Positions 15,997 through 24,411 of a stretch of 64,000 bases of DNA are shown one piece after another. Position 1 is the first letter of the stretch, and every line of letters starts with the position of its first letter. The stretch is from NCBI RefSeq assembly GCF_030464365.1, contig NZ_VCYI01000006.1, positions 62,001 to 126,000 on the forward strand, read 5' to 3'. The notes beneath the pieces were generated by a model. The model was given only the letters and a program-made list of their open reading frames with translations, had not been told where the DNA came from and made no database searches. Made by a program: the position numbers and the translations under genes. The DNA is from Methanoculleus methanifontis. GTDB taxonomy: Archaea; Halobacteriota; Methanomicrobia; Methanomicrobiales; Methanoculleaceae.

Positions 15997-17436
15997 GTGA
16001 CTACCCGTACCGAATACCAGCGAGTGGCCGTCATCATGGCACTCCTTGCAATCTCAGTCTTCCTGACCTACTACTTCCACGCCATCCTGATGCTCGGGAC
16101 CGTCTTTTCGCACTTCTTCTACATCCCGATCATCCTGACCGCACTCTGGTGGGAGAAGCGGAGCATACTGGTCGCTATCCTCCTGGGCGGGCTCGTCGTC
16201 ATCAGCAGCCTCTTTTATCGACCCGAACTCCTGACCCTGAACGACTACGGGCGCGCGCTGATGTTCGTCGTCATCGCCTTCGTCGTCGCGTCCCTCTCCG
16301 AGCAGCTCAAAGGACGGGAGCAGGAGGTGAAGAGACAGAGGGATCTCGTACAGCGTTACCTGGACGTGGCGGGTGTCCTCTTCGTCGCCATCGGCACCGA
16401 CCATACCATCCGGCTCGTCAACCGTCACGGGTGCGAGATGCTCGGCTACCGGGAAGAGGAACTGCTCGGGAAAGACTGGTTCGATACGGTCGTTCCCGGA
16501 GCGTTCCGGGAGGCGCGACGGCAGACCTTTAACGAGGCGATTGCCCGGAAAAACACCCTTCCTGAACAGCGAGAGCACCCTGTCGTCACGCGGAGCGGCG
16601 ACGAACTGATCCTCGCGTGGCAGGACACCGTGCTTACCGGTGACGACGGCGGGCCGATCGGGATCATCGGGTCGGGAGCCGACATCACCGACCGCATCCG
16701 GGCCGAAGAGGAACAGCGGGAGGCCCACGACGAGGCGAACCTCTACCTCGACATCATGACGCACGATATCAACAACGCGAACGCCGTCGCTCTCGGGTAT
16801 GCCGACCTGCTTGAAGCGACGCTTGACGGGGGGGAACAGGAGATGATCCGAAAACTCAGGAACGGCGTCGGCCGGAGCATCGAGATCATCCAGAACGTCA
16901 CGACGATACGAAGGCTGCACTCCCATGAGACGGCGACGAAGCCCGTCGACCTCGACGCTGTCATCAGGACCGAGATTGCCCACCATCCCGGTGCCCGGAT
17001 CGCCTACAGGGGAAAACCGGTCAGGGTCATGGCCGACGACCTCCTCTCCGAGGTCTTTGCAAACCTCATCGGCAACAGCATCAAGTTCGGGGATCCGGGA
17101 GTCGAGATCACCGTCAGGATCGAGGAGCAGGACGGTGAGATGCTGGTCTCGATCGAGGATACCGGGGTGGGGGTGCCCGATACGGTCAAACCAATCCTTT
17201 TCACCCGTTTTGCGCGGGGGACGAGCAGCAGGAGCGGGAAAGGGCTCGGGCTCTACATCACCCGCACCCTGATCGAACGCTACGGCGGTCGAGTATGGGT
17301 CGATGACCGGGTACCGGGGCGTCCCGAGTGCGGTGCGGCGTTCCGGTTCACCCTCCTCCAATCAGGCTCGAGACAGAAGCCGCCGGCTCCTCCCGCACCG
17401 CCGCCGGCCTGCCGGATGATCACTGCCAGACCTTGA
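15997..17436 (+). CDS. Membrane sensor histidine kinase with one PAS domain
   Basis: The 479-residue kinase starts with about four hydrophobic segments (residues 7-105), including a conserved-looking FFYIPIILTALWW. A short coiled region and a PAS domain follow (about 120-230, with NRHGCEMLGY and the GIIGSGADITDR exit). Then come the phosphoacceptor helix (MTHDINNANAVALGY, His in the HD pair) and a HATPase domain with N box NLIGNSIKFG, G1 DTGVGVPDT and G2 GKGLGLYI. It should sense a small or membrane-associated signal and pass phosphate to a response regulator, but no regulator is adjacent. The last 17 nt overlap the convergent DUF2124 gene. Confidence 0.9.
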   Translation: MTTRTEYQRVAVIMALLAISVFLTYYFHAILMLGTVFSHFFYIPIILTALWWEKRSILVAILLGGLVVISSLFYRPELLTLNDYGRALMFVVIAFVVASLSEQLKGREQEVKRQRDLVQRYLDVAGVLFVAIGTDHTIRLVNRHGCEMLGYREEELLGKDWFDTVVPGAFREARRQTFNEAIARKNTLPEQREHPVVTRSGDELILAWQDTVLTGDDGGPIGIIGSGADITDRIRAEEEQREAHDEANLYLDIMTHDINNANAVALGYADLLEATLDGGEQEMIRKLRNGVGRSIEIIQNVTTIRRLHSHETATKPVDLDAVIRTEIAHHPGARIAYRGKPVRVMADDLLSEVFANLIGNSIKFGDPGVEITVRIEEQDGEMLVSIEDTGVGVPDTVKPILFTRFARGTSSRSGKGLGLYITRTLIERYGGRVWVDDRVPGRPECGAAFRFTLLQSGSRQKPPAPPAPPPACRMITARP

Positions 17437-17902
17437 CCGGGTCGATGGCGGCGTCGATGATCAGGTCGAAGTCGAAAACGTCGAGCCAGCCCATCTTCTC
17501 AAACATCTGCATGAAACAGATGCCCACTACCCTGGCCCCGGGATGGGCGGCGACGACCGCCTGCACTGCTTCTTTCTCGACCGGGACGCCCGGCATCGAG
17601 AGCCCGCCCATCAGGACGATCACCTTCGGGTCGAGGCTGACCGCGTCGCCGGAGATCTGCATCCCGACGCCCTCGACAGGGCGGACCGCCTTTGCCGCCG
17701 CCTCGTCCACGTAGGGCACGTAGACCTGCTCAAGGGAAAGATCCCGGACGGCGAACCCCAGGAGTTCGATGAAGGGGGTGCAGGTTCCGGGGCAGCCGTA
17801 GTAGACGACCTGGTCGCTCTCGTTGAGTCCTGCCTCGCGGAGGTACGCTTTGAACGGCCGGAGCATCCCGGGGACACCGGAAAGTTGCTCTTTTAATTCC
17901 AT
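17420..17902 (-). CDS. DUF2124 family protein
   Basis: A 160-residue protein that I place in DUF2124, a family largely restricted to methanogens and of unknown function. It has a Rossmann-like alternation, with GCPGTCTPFIELLGF carrying two cysteines, a PKVIVLMGGLSMPGVPV strand-loop, and GICFMQMFEKMGW near the end. The Met at 17902 is preferred to 17950 because the extra 16 residues look non-coding. Its 3' end overlaps that of the histidine kinase gene by 17 nt in opposite orientation. Confidence 0.75.
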   Translation of the reverse strand: MELKEQLSGVPGMLRPFKAYLREAGLNESDQVVYYGCPGTCTPFIELLGFAVRDLSLEQVYVPYVDEAAAKAVRPVEGVGMQISGDAVSLDPKVIVLMGGLSMPGVPVEKEAVQAVVAAHPGARVVGICFMQMFEKMGWLDVFDFDLIIDAAIDPVKVWQ

Positions 17903-17953
17903 GAAAGTCTGGTTGTCGCCGCGGCATATACCGTTTCCGGATGCGGCCAAGTA

Positions 17954-18301
17954 TTAGAGCAACCCGCACCCGGAGAGGTGGTAGAGCCGCTCGACCCGTT
18001 CGGCCGCCTCCTCCGATACCGCTTGCCGAATGCGAACGATGATGGTCTCGATATCCTCCTCGGGCATGCACCCGAGGTCTTCCCGGCCGGCGAAGATCTG
18101 GTCGGCAAGGTATCTCCAGTCCTCGTCCGAGAGCCGGGCAACCCGTTTTGCAAAATCCTCCTCGTTCACTGCGATGTGGTTGGAGACCGGCGGGAGGATC
18201 GAGTGGAACTCGTGGCCCGACTCCGGGCAGAGGATACCGCTGTACTCGGGAGCCAGTTTTCTCAGGATGGCAAAGTCCTTCTCGTCAAGTTCGCGTGCCA
18301 T
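17954..18301 (-). CDS. Conserved-looking hypothetical protein
   Basis: A 115-residue acidic, helical protein. It has two cysteines in the first half and near the middle (GILCPESGHEF and LGCMPEEDIE) and one at the end (LSGCGLL). No family is recognised. Codon use matches the neighbours and the stop lies 51 nt before the DUF2124 start, on the same strand, so they may share a transcript. Its role is open. Confidence 0.65.
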   Translation of the reverse strand: MARELDEKDFAILRKLAPEYSGILCPESGHEFHSILPPVSNHIAVNEEDFAKRVARLSDEDWRYLADQIFAGREDLGCMPEEDIETIIVRIRQAVSEEAAERVERLYHLSGCGLL

Positions 18302-18351
18302 GGTTCTCCCCGTTCATGGGAGGCATCTTTTAGCAAAAAAAGTGTTTGCAG

Positions 18352-18537
18352 TTACGACTCCGAGAGGAGTTTTCCCGCCCGGGCGATGCTCTCGGTGCTG
18401 AGTTCCTCGAAGAAGATGGTGACCACCTGTGGGTCGACACCGAACGTCTTCGTGACCGCGGCGGTGATCTCGTCTGCGAGTACCCGTTTCTGCTCAAGCG
18501 TCCGACCTTCGCCCATACGAATGGTTATTACCGGCAT
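18352..18537 (-). CDS. 4-oxalocrotonate tautomerase family protein
   Basis: A 61-residue protein of the tautomerase superfamily (4-OT/DmpI type). After removal of Met, the catalytic Pro is residue 1 (PVITIRMGEGRTLEQKR). The usual Arg residues at about positions 7 and 12 and the C-terminal beta hairpin region (DPQVVTIFFEEL) are present. These proteins tautomerise 2-hydroxy-dienoates or related keto acids as hexamers; the substrate in methanogens is unknown. It is monocistronic in appearance, with 50-nt gaps on each side. Confidence 0.85.
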   Translation of the reverse strand: MPVITIRMGEGRTLEQKRVLADEITAAVTKTFGVDPQVVTIFFEELSTESIARAGKLLSES

Positions 18538-18588
18538 GATCTCTCAGAAGAGGGTAGGGCGGGACGGTATTTATCGTTGCGCAGGTCG

Positions 18589-19476
18589 TCATCCGACCAG
18601 CACTTCCTCCCCCATCGTGAGCCCCACGATATCCCTGACCGCCTTCCCGAACGGCTCCCACGCTTCCGGCGGAACCCGGCGCCGTCCGGCGTCCGCGATC
18701 CGGGCAGCCGCACCGCTCACCTCCCGCTCGAGTATCCGTCCCAGCGCCTGCCGGGTTCCGTTATTTTCCGGGACGCACCGGAGAAGGAGCGCCTCCGACC
18801 CCGGCCGGGAGTCCCGGGCCCCCGTGCCGGGTGCGCGGAGATCCGTGATGTCGTCGGCGACCTGCATCGCCTTCCCGGCGGCGAGACCAAACTCACTGAA
18901 CGCGGCGACGGCCGCATGTTCCTTTCCCGTCGCCATAGCTCCCCAGGCGGCCGCGAGCGAGAAGAGGCATCCTGTCTTTCTGGCGACGACCGCGTCGTAG
19001 AGTTCAGCCGCCGGGAGGTCAGGCCCCCCGAGCATCTCCCAGGCCACGCCCCGCGCCATCCTCCGCTGGGCCGACGCGAGCATCGTCACGTATCCGGCAC
19101 CGTACGGGGCGGCGAGCCCGTAGGGGAGGGCGAGAATGCCGACGGCATCGAGAACCGCCCGCCCATTTCCCCGGGTGAGATGGAGGGACGGGGCTCCCCG
19201 CCGGGTGGTATCCCCGTCCAGCATGTCGTCAAGGATGAGGCTTGCGGCGTGCGCAAGCTCGACGGCGCAGGCGAGGTCGAGTGCCTGCCGGGTGGGCGCC
19301 GCCGCAGGGGCGAGACCGGCGTGGATGTAGAGGAGGAGTCCCGCCCGCATCCGCTTCCCCTTCAGGAGGAGAGGGAAGACACCGGGATCGATATCGGCCT
19401 CGCCTCCTGCCGTCTCCGCGATACGGCGATTGACTGCAGGACGTATCCTCTCGAGGAACTCGCGAAACGGTATCAT
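18589..19476 (-). CDS. Polyprenyl (isoprenyl) diphosphate synthase family protein
   Basis: A 295-residue class I trans-prenyltransferase. The first Asp-rich motif is DDMLDGD (D83-D89, DDxxD) and the second is DDITD (D208-D212). KGKRMRAG at about 40-46 replaces the usual GGKRxRP. Such enzymes add isopentenyl diphosphate to an allylic primer for lipid side chains or quinone-like tails. The sequence is Ala-rich and looks diverged from the main archaeal GGPP/FPP synthase, so it may be a paralogue. Chain length cannot be read with confidence. It faces the kinase gene at 19537 divergently. Confidence 0.85.
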   Translation of the reverse strand: MIPFREFLERIRPAVNRRIAETAGGEADIDPGVFPLLLKGKRMRAGLLLYIHAGLAPAAAPTRQALDLACAVELAHAASLILDDMLDGDTTRRGAPSLHLTRGNGRAVLDAVGILALPYGLAAPYGAGYVTMLASAQRRMARGVAWEMLGGPDLPAAELYDAVVARKTGCLFSLAAAWGAMATGKEHAAVAAFSEFGLAAGKAMQVADDITDLRAPGTGARDSRPGSEALLLRCVPENNGTRQALGRILEREVSGAAARIADAGRRRVPPEAWEPFGKAVRDIVGLTMGEEVLVG

Positions 19477-19536
19477 GGCTCATCACTCACGCTGATGCCG
19501 GTGCACCCGGTTAAGACGCCCGGACGGTAAAAAGGT

Positions 19537-20526
19537 GTGGGTCTGGTGCCGGGGGTATCTTCATTGCCCTGCAGGCCCCCGTGTCGTTCAGTGGTACAGC
19601 AGGTGATCACCAGGAAAGGATACCTGAAGACCGACGATGCGTTCGGGGACTGGCTCGCGGGCGTCCTCGCCGGCCGGCTAGCCGGGTGGCACGGGGAGAT
19701 CCGGGTCTACCGGATAGAGCCCGCTTCCCACGTTGTCTGCCGCTATGAGTTCGGGACAGGACTCTCTGTGGTCGGCAAATTCTTCGGTGCGCCGACGGGT
19801 GCGAAGACCCGCTACAACACGGATGCGGCGATGAAAAACGAGTTTCACAGGCTCCGACAGGCGTCCGGCTGGATCCGCGTCCCCCGTGCCATCGCCACGA
19901 ACAGCCGGTTTCAATCCGTTCTCGTGACCGAGTACGTCCCCGGCCCGACCGTGCGGGAACTCCTCGATGCAGGGGTATCCCTGTACGACCCCCTGACCGG
20001 CATCGCGCACCTGCTCCGCCGGCTCCACGACGGCACACGAACTTCCTGCAAACGGGAGCGCGATTTCGCTTACTTCCACGCGATCCTCGACCAGAACAAC
20101 CTCCCGGGATCCCGGAGGAAGCGGTTCGACCGCCTGCTCGGGGCGTGGTGGCACAGCACACGGCTCGGCCGGGAGGGGTGCATGGTTCACGGCGATGCCA
20201 CGCTCGGCAATTATCTCTTCAACGGCGAGATCTGCGCGATCGACTTCGAGGGAGCCCGGAACCACGTCCACCCGGTCCGTGACCTCGGCATCCTGGCCGC
20301 AGAACTCAAGGCATCGGGCGGGAGCACTACGACTGCCGAAGACTACATCGGCCATCTGCTCTGGCATTACAGTGGTAGTGAGGAGGAGTTCCGGCATCAT
20401 ACTGCCGTCCTCCCCTTCTTCATGGCGCTCGGCTACCTCAGGATCGCGCGGCTGCCCTGGCGGGCGGCGGAACGCGACTGGCTTTTAGCGGAGGCGGAGG
20501 CGTGTCTCGGCGCGATCCATCGATAG
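19537..20526 (+). CDS. Aminoglycoside-phosphotransferase-fold kinase
   Basis: A protein of up to 329 residues with the APH/choline-kinase fold. The catalytic loop is MVHGDATLGNYLF and the metal-binding motif is AIDFEGA; TEYVPGPTVRELL is the hinge. It should phosphorylate a small molecule, but the substrate is unknown. The start is uncertain: GTG 19537 is the longest, GTG 19591 is possible, and neither has a clear SD. The HAD hydrolase gene downstream overlaps it by 25 nt, which suggests coupled translation and a shared pathway. Nothing links it to antibiotic resistance. Confidence 0.8.
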   Translation: MGLVPGVSSLPCRPPCRSVVQQVITRKGYLKTDDAFGDWLAGVLAGRLAGWHGEIRVYRIEPASHVVCRYEFGTGLSVVGKFFGAPTGAKTRYNTDAAMKNEFHRLRQASGWIRVPRAIATNSRFQSVLVTEYVPGPTVRELLDAGVSLYDPLTGIAHLLRRLHDGTRTSCKRERDFAYFHAILDQNNLPGSRRKRFDRLLGAWWHSTRLGREGCMVHGDATLGNYLFNGEICAIDFEGARNHVHPVRDLGILAAELKASGGSTTTAEDYIGHLLWHYSGSEEEFRHHTAVLPFFMALGYLRIARLPWRAAERDWLLAEAEACLGAIHR

Positions 20527-21164
20527 CGGGGGTTCTCTTCGACTGCTACGGGACGCTCATCGACGTCCTGACCGACGAGCACGATATCGAGACCTACCGG
20601 TGCCTCTCCCGGTGGCTCATCTACCAGGGGGTCCGGATCGCTCCCGGAGACCTGCGGGATCTCTACACCTGCCGGGTCAGGGAGGGTCTCGAACAGACCG
20701 GGGAACCCCACCCGGAGGTACGGGTCGAGGAAGTTTTTGCCGGCATCTGCGCCGAACACGCCGTCTGGGAGATCGATACGGCCCGGCTCGGCGCCGAGTC
20801 GGCCCGGGCGTTCCGGGCCGCGTCGCTCAGGCGCCTCGGCGTCATCAGAAAAAGCAAAAAACTGCTCGACCTCTTCAGCGCGACGAAGACGGGGGTCGTC
20901 TCGAACGGTCAGCGGGTCTTCTCGGAGCAGGAGATGCGGATGCTCGGCCTCTACGGCCGTCTCGGCTTCGTCATCTTCTCTTCAGACCTCGGCTACCAGA
21001 AACCGGATGCCCGGATATACGCAGCGGCGCTCGGGCGGATGCGGCTTCCCACCCCCGAAGTCCTGTTCATCGGGGACAACGCCGAGAATGACATCGATGC
21101 TCCCCGGAAGATCGGGATGCAGGCGTTGCATGTCGAGGAGGCATGGAGGCGCTACGGCGTCTGA
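20502..21164 (+). CDS. HAD superfamily hydrolase
   Basis: A 220-residue haloacid-dehalogenase-type phosphatase. Motif I is VLFDCYGTLID, motif II VVSNGQ, motif III Lys in YQKPDARIY, and motif IV FIGDNAENDI. A helical cap lies between motifs I and II. The probable activity is removal of phosphate from a small metabolite. The GTG start at 20502 lies inside the preceding kinase gene, so the two are translationally coupled. Confidence 0.87.
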   Translation: MSRRDPSIAGVLFDCYGTLIDVLTDEHDIETYRCLSRWLIYQGVRIAPGDLRDLYTCRVREGLEQTGEPHPEVRVEEVFAGICAEHAVWEIDTARLGAESARAFRAASLRRLGVIRKSKKLLDLFSATKTGVVSNGQRVFSEQEMRMLGLYGRLGFVIFSSDLGYQKPDARIYAAALGRMRLPTPEVLFIGDNAENDIDAPRKIGMQALHVEEAWRRYGV

Positions 21165-21250
21165 TACAGCGGGCCCGGTGGGTATATGGTACCCGGTCTA
21201 CCATTCCTCTTCACGCAAGATCATGGAGATGTTTCACAGTCGGAAGGGTG

Positions 21251-21844
21251 ATGCCGGTTTTTGCGGATAACACCCCGTCCGGTGACTGGATCGGGGTCGA
21301 CCTGAACACCACCGATCACCTTGCCGTCGTGGCCCACCCGGCGAGCGGGGGCGTGGTGACGCTCGGTGAGTTCCCCGATGACGCCGAACACCGGGAGCAG
21401 CGCGGCAGCGCCCTGAAGGGCAAAAGGTACAGGACTGAACGGGATCGCGAGAGCCGTATCCGGGGCGACCAGAACAGAAGAGTCGCAAGCGAGATCGTAA
21501 GGATGGCCCGGCAACTTCAGTGCGGCATCAAACTGGAAGACCTCGCCGGCGCAGGTTTTACCGGGCGGGAGAAGCCGGGCACCCCCCTCCCGTTCTCCCG
21601 GCGCGACGGGTCGTTTTACCACCTCCAGAACCTCATCGAGGGACGGGCTCACGACGCCGGGGTTCCGGTTGCCCTCGTGGATCCGGCGCTCACGTCCCGG
21701 CGCTGCAGCCGGTGCGGAAAGCGGGGCGCTCGCAAGGGCAAACGATTCCTCTGCCCACACTGCCGGTATACTGGTCATGCCGATACAAACGCGGCATTCA
21801 ACATAGCAGCGGCACGGGTTTCGCAGGGGTCCCGCGAGCGGTAG
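21251..21844 (+). CDS. Miniature TnpB-like RuvC protein
   Basis: A 197-residue protein that corresponds only to the C-terminal nuclease half of IS200/IS605 TnpB (usually about 400 residues). RuvC-I is WIGVDLNTTDHLAVV (D17). A basic bridge-helix-like segment follows, then RuvC-II IKLEDLAG (E96). A zinc knuckle C152-x2-C155...C168-x2-C171 comes next, and RuvC-III is GHADTNAAFNIAAA (D178). The N-terminal recognition and wedge domains are absent. All catalytic acids remain, so it may be an active nuclease or a domesticated derivative. No TnpA gene or obvious element ends flank it. ATG 21251 follows GGAAGGGTG; an open upstream extension to 21143 overlaps the HAD gene. Confidence 0.78.
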   Translation: MPVFADNTPSGDWIGVDLNTTDHLAVVAHPASGGVVTLGEFPDDAEHREQRGSALKGKRYRTERDRESRIRGDQNRRVASEIVRMARQLQCGIKLEDLAGAGFTGREKPGTPLPFSRRDGSFYHLQNLIEGRAHDAGVPVALVDPALTSRRCSRCGKRGARKGKRFLCPHCRYTGHADTNAAFNIAAARVSQGSRER

Positions 21845-21854
21845 CGAACCGCTA

Positions 21855-22679
21855 TCACCCCATCTGCGCCCGGATGTGCTGCACCGTCTCGGGATACCGC
21901 TTCTCGAGCCGGTTCTTCTTGAGATTCTCCCTCACGATCCACCGAATATCCTGATCGTCGAGGGTCGCAAGTTGCCGCAGGTACTCAAAACCAGGCGCGG
22001 GAAGGGCGGCGATGACTACGCTGAGCGTGTGGCCAAGCGACTTTCGGAGTGCACGGAAGGCCTCGGACCGCCGCTCTTCTGCGGTGTAGATCCGGATCAG
22101 GATCTTCCTGTGGAACCGGAGCGCCGCCGCTGCAAGATCGGGCTCATCCAGAAGCTCCGGTTCGGCAATCCCCGCGACCGCGGCCCGCATGGCAAGCCAG
22201 GAACCCCCCTCCACCCAGCCTTCCAGCTCCGGAACCGTCGTACCGCGCTGCCGGGAGAGGAGGTCCTGAAGCCCCGTCGCCACCGCTTCCCTGATCCGCC
22301 ACCGCGGATCGGCGGAGGCCTCCCCGAGGTGCTTGAGCGCCGTCTCGACGCATGCCGGCGAAACCGACCCGATCACCCCGATCCCCCTGACGCCGCAGAT
22401 CCCGAGGACCTCATGCGGATCGCCTGTTGGAGCATCTTCCGGCGAGACAAAGGCAAGCTCGACGCAGAGGTCCCACAGCAGGTGCAGGTCGTGGGGATCA
22501 GCAACGGCAAACTCCTGCACGGTTTCGGCAAACGCCGCCGCAAGTTCCAGGTTTGCCCGGGGTCCGGGAAGGCGGCTCTCCGCGACAAGGTAGGCAAGCA
22601 GATCCCCGGCATCGCCGCTCGAGAAAAAACCCGTGAGCAGCCGGGCAACCTCCTTGATATGGGTCTCTTTGCGGGTCAT
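21855..22679 (-). CDS. HEAT-repeat-like helical protein
   Basis: A 274-residue, nearly all-helical protein with repeat pairs reminiscent of HEAT/armadillo units: EASADPRWRIREAVATGL, then GWVEGGSWLAMRAAVAGI, and LATLDDQDIRWIVRENL near the end. Such scaffolds bind proteins. The small GTPase gene is 42 nt upstream on the same strand, so the two may form an operon and interact. The function is not known. Confidence 0.75.
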   Translation of the reverse strand: MTRKETHIKEVARLLTGFFSSGDAGDLLAYLVAESRLPGPRANLELAAAFAETVQEFAVADPHDLHLLWDLCVELAFVSPEDAPTGDPHEVLGICGVRGIGVIGSVSPACVETALKHLGEASADPRWRIREAVATGLQDLLSRQRGTTVPELEGWVEGGSWLAMRAAVAGIAEPELLDEPDLAAAALRFHRKILIRIYTAEERRSEAFRALRKSLGHTLSVVIAALPAPGFEYLRQLATLDDQDIRWIVRENLKKNRLEKRYPETVQHIRAQMG

Positions 22680-22721
22680 TGTCTGTAGAGAAGAACGACT
22701 TCGAGGCAGTAAAAATGATCG

Positions 22722-23207
22722 CTACCGCGCGGTTAGGGTTGCGACAAAGGCGTCAAGAGCCGCATGGACGTTCTCACCGTTCCGCGCTGAGATCGGATGT
22801 ACCATCTCCCCCGGGAGATCCCGGCTGACGGCCTGGGGCACCGCACCGGGACTGTCGCACTTGTTCGCCATGAACACGAGCGGCACCTTGAGGGCTTTCA
22901 ACTGATCGTAGAGGTGCCTCGTCATCGCGTCCACTCCCGTAGTGGCGTCCACGACGATGATCGCCCCGTCCATCCCCCGCGAGAGGATCTGCCGGACAAA
23001 CTCGAACCGCTCCTGTCCCGGTGTCCCGAAGAGGAAGACGGCCTTGTCTCTTACCGTCAATCTGCCGAAATCAAATGCAACGGTCGTGTGCCCCTCTTCC
23101 GAGGACGCCTCGATATGACGGCTGCGGGGGTCGAGCGCCTGGATGAAGCTGGACTTGCCCGCATTGAAGGAACCGAAAACGACAATCTTGAGCCTGCCTT
23201 CTGCCAT
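22722..23207 (-). CDS. Small Ras-like GTPase (COG2229 type)
   Basis: A 161-residue GTPase. The P-loop is GSFNAGKS (about 12-19), switch II is LFGTPGQERF in place of the usual DTAGQ, and the base-specificity motif is MANKCD. The G-T-P-G-Q form is typical of the COG2229 group found in bacteria and archaea. It probably acts as a molecular switch; its regulators are unknown. Met 23207 is used because the N-terminal tail from 23387 is non-coding in appearance. HEAT-like protein 21855-22679 follows. Confidence 0.88.
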   Translation of the reverse strand: MAEGRLKIVVFGSFNAGKSSFIQALDPRSRHIEASSEEGHTTVAFDFGRLTVRDKAVFLFGTPGQERFEFVRQILSRGMDGAIIVVDATTGVDAMTRHLYDQLKALKVPLVFMANKCDSPGAVPQAVSRDLPGEMVHPISARNGENVHAALDAFVATLTAR

Positions 23208-23416
23208 TAAACTTTTATTTGCACCAGGATGTTTTAGGGTTTCGCTATTGCGGTGCCATGACGATGATAACGACGAACCGGCTACCGCTGTGAGAGATAA
23301 TTTCCTTCGTGCGCCGATAGAAGGGAAATGATTGCTCCGCCATCCCGCAGAGGCTTTTACCGTCTCCCCGGCGCAAGCGCCCAACATCCATATAACCGCA
23401 GATCCAAGGTACGGGT

Positions 23417-23770
23417 ATGGAGCCGAACGGAATGGATTCGGTCGTGCAGGAGATCATGGTTACCCTGGACAGCCTCTTCCTTGCGGAGAAACAGGCGCGG
23501 CTCCAGGTATCTGCACTCGAGGAGCGGCAGTACCCCCTGGCCGCGACGTTCGAGATGGTCAGGGAAATGGGTGCAGGCAGCGCCATCGAGGATGCGCTTG
23601 CCGGGTTCGGCTTTGAATACTACAGCGTCGATGAAGATGCCGAACTCTGGATCTCGGACGAGCACGGGCTGATGGTCTTTCTCTTCTTCACCGCCCCGGA
23701 CGGCCGGTACTACAACTACAGGATCGTCGCGTTCGACGTCGTCGGCGAGGAAGAAGAAACGTCCGCGTAA
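23417..23770 (+). CDS. Hypothetical acidic protein
   Basis: A 117-residue protein of unknown family, with a helical N-terminal half (residues 5-50) and a second half rich in aromatic residues that reads as beta strands (FGFEYYSVDEDAELWIS, then VFLFFTAPDGRYYNYRI). A TATA-like CATATAAC lies at about 23389-23396, so the mRNA may be nearly leaderless. It is divergent from the GTPase gene and could share regulation with it. No function is proposed. Confidence 0.65.
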   Translation: MEPNGMDSVVQEIMVTLDSLFLAEKQARLQVSALEERQYPLAATFEMVREMGAGSAIEDALAGFGFEYYSVDEDAELWISDEHGLMVFLFFTAPDGRYYNYRIVAFDVVGEEEETSA

Positions 23771-23880
23771 CCGGCGCGGGGGACGGCGGATCCTCCGCCG
23801 GCAGGACAGGAAGATGCCGTGCCAGGTGCTATATACCGTAAACGACATCAGGTGTGCGGCAAAAATCTGGAGGGATTGAG

Positions 23881-24411
23881 ATGGAGCGCTCGGTAAAACG
23901 CCTCATGGAGGACAGGGAGAAGCGGCGCGAGGAGAACATCGGCAGGTACATCGAACAACTCCTGGACGAGAGCACGCCCTACCGGCTGCGGGCAGCGGAG
24001 GCGCTTGGGGAGTGCGCCGATCCGCGTGCAGTCGAGCCGCTGATCGCCGCCCTCGCGGACTGCGAGAACGAGGTCAGGTGGGTCGCTGCGCAGGCACTCG
24101 GGAAACTCCGTGACGGACGGGCGGTCGAACCGCTCCTTGTTCTCCTCGGTGACCGCGACCGGTGGGCACGGCGCGGCGCCGCCTGGTCACTCGGTGAACT
24201 CGGCGATCAGCGCGCGGTCGAGCCCCTCCTCCCCCTTCTTGCCGACAGAAAGAAGGACGTCAGGGCTGCCGCCGCTGACGCGCTCGGGAAACTTCGCGAC
24301 CGGCGGGCGGTAGACGCCCTTGCCGCCGCGCTCGAGGGAGAGGAGGAACCCGAGGTCCGGACGGCGATCCGCCGCGCTCTCCGCGAGATCACCGGCGAGG
24401 TGGGATTTTGA
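23881..24411 (+). CDS. PBS-lyase HEAT-like repeat protein
   Basis: A 176-residue protein with four clear repeats of about 31 residues, each with a core like RAVEPLIAALAD...VRWVAAQALGKL (from about residue 40). The N-terminal 40 residues are a charged helix. These short HEAT-like repeats mediate protein contacts and appear in phycobilin lyase relatives and many archaeal scaffold proteins. Met 23881 is preceded by GAGGGATTGAG. The stop codon overlaps the TTG start of the aminopeptidase gene, so translation is probably coupled. Confidence 0.88.
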   Translation: MERSVKRLMEDREKRREENIGRYIEQLLDESTPYRLRAAEALGECADPRAVEPLIAALADCENEVRWVAAQALGKLRDGRAVEPLLVLLGDRDRWARRGAAWSLGELGDQRAVEPLLPLLADRKKDVRAAAADALGKLRDRRAVDALAAALEGEEEPEVRTAIRRALREITGEVGF

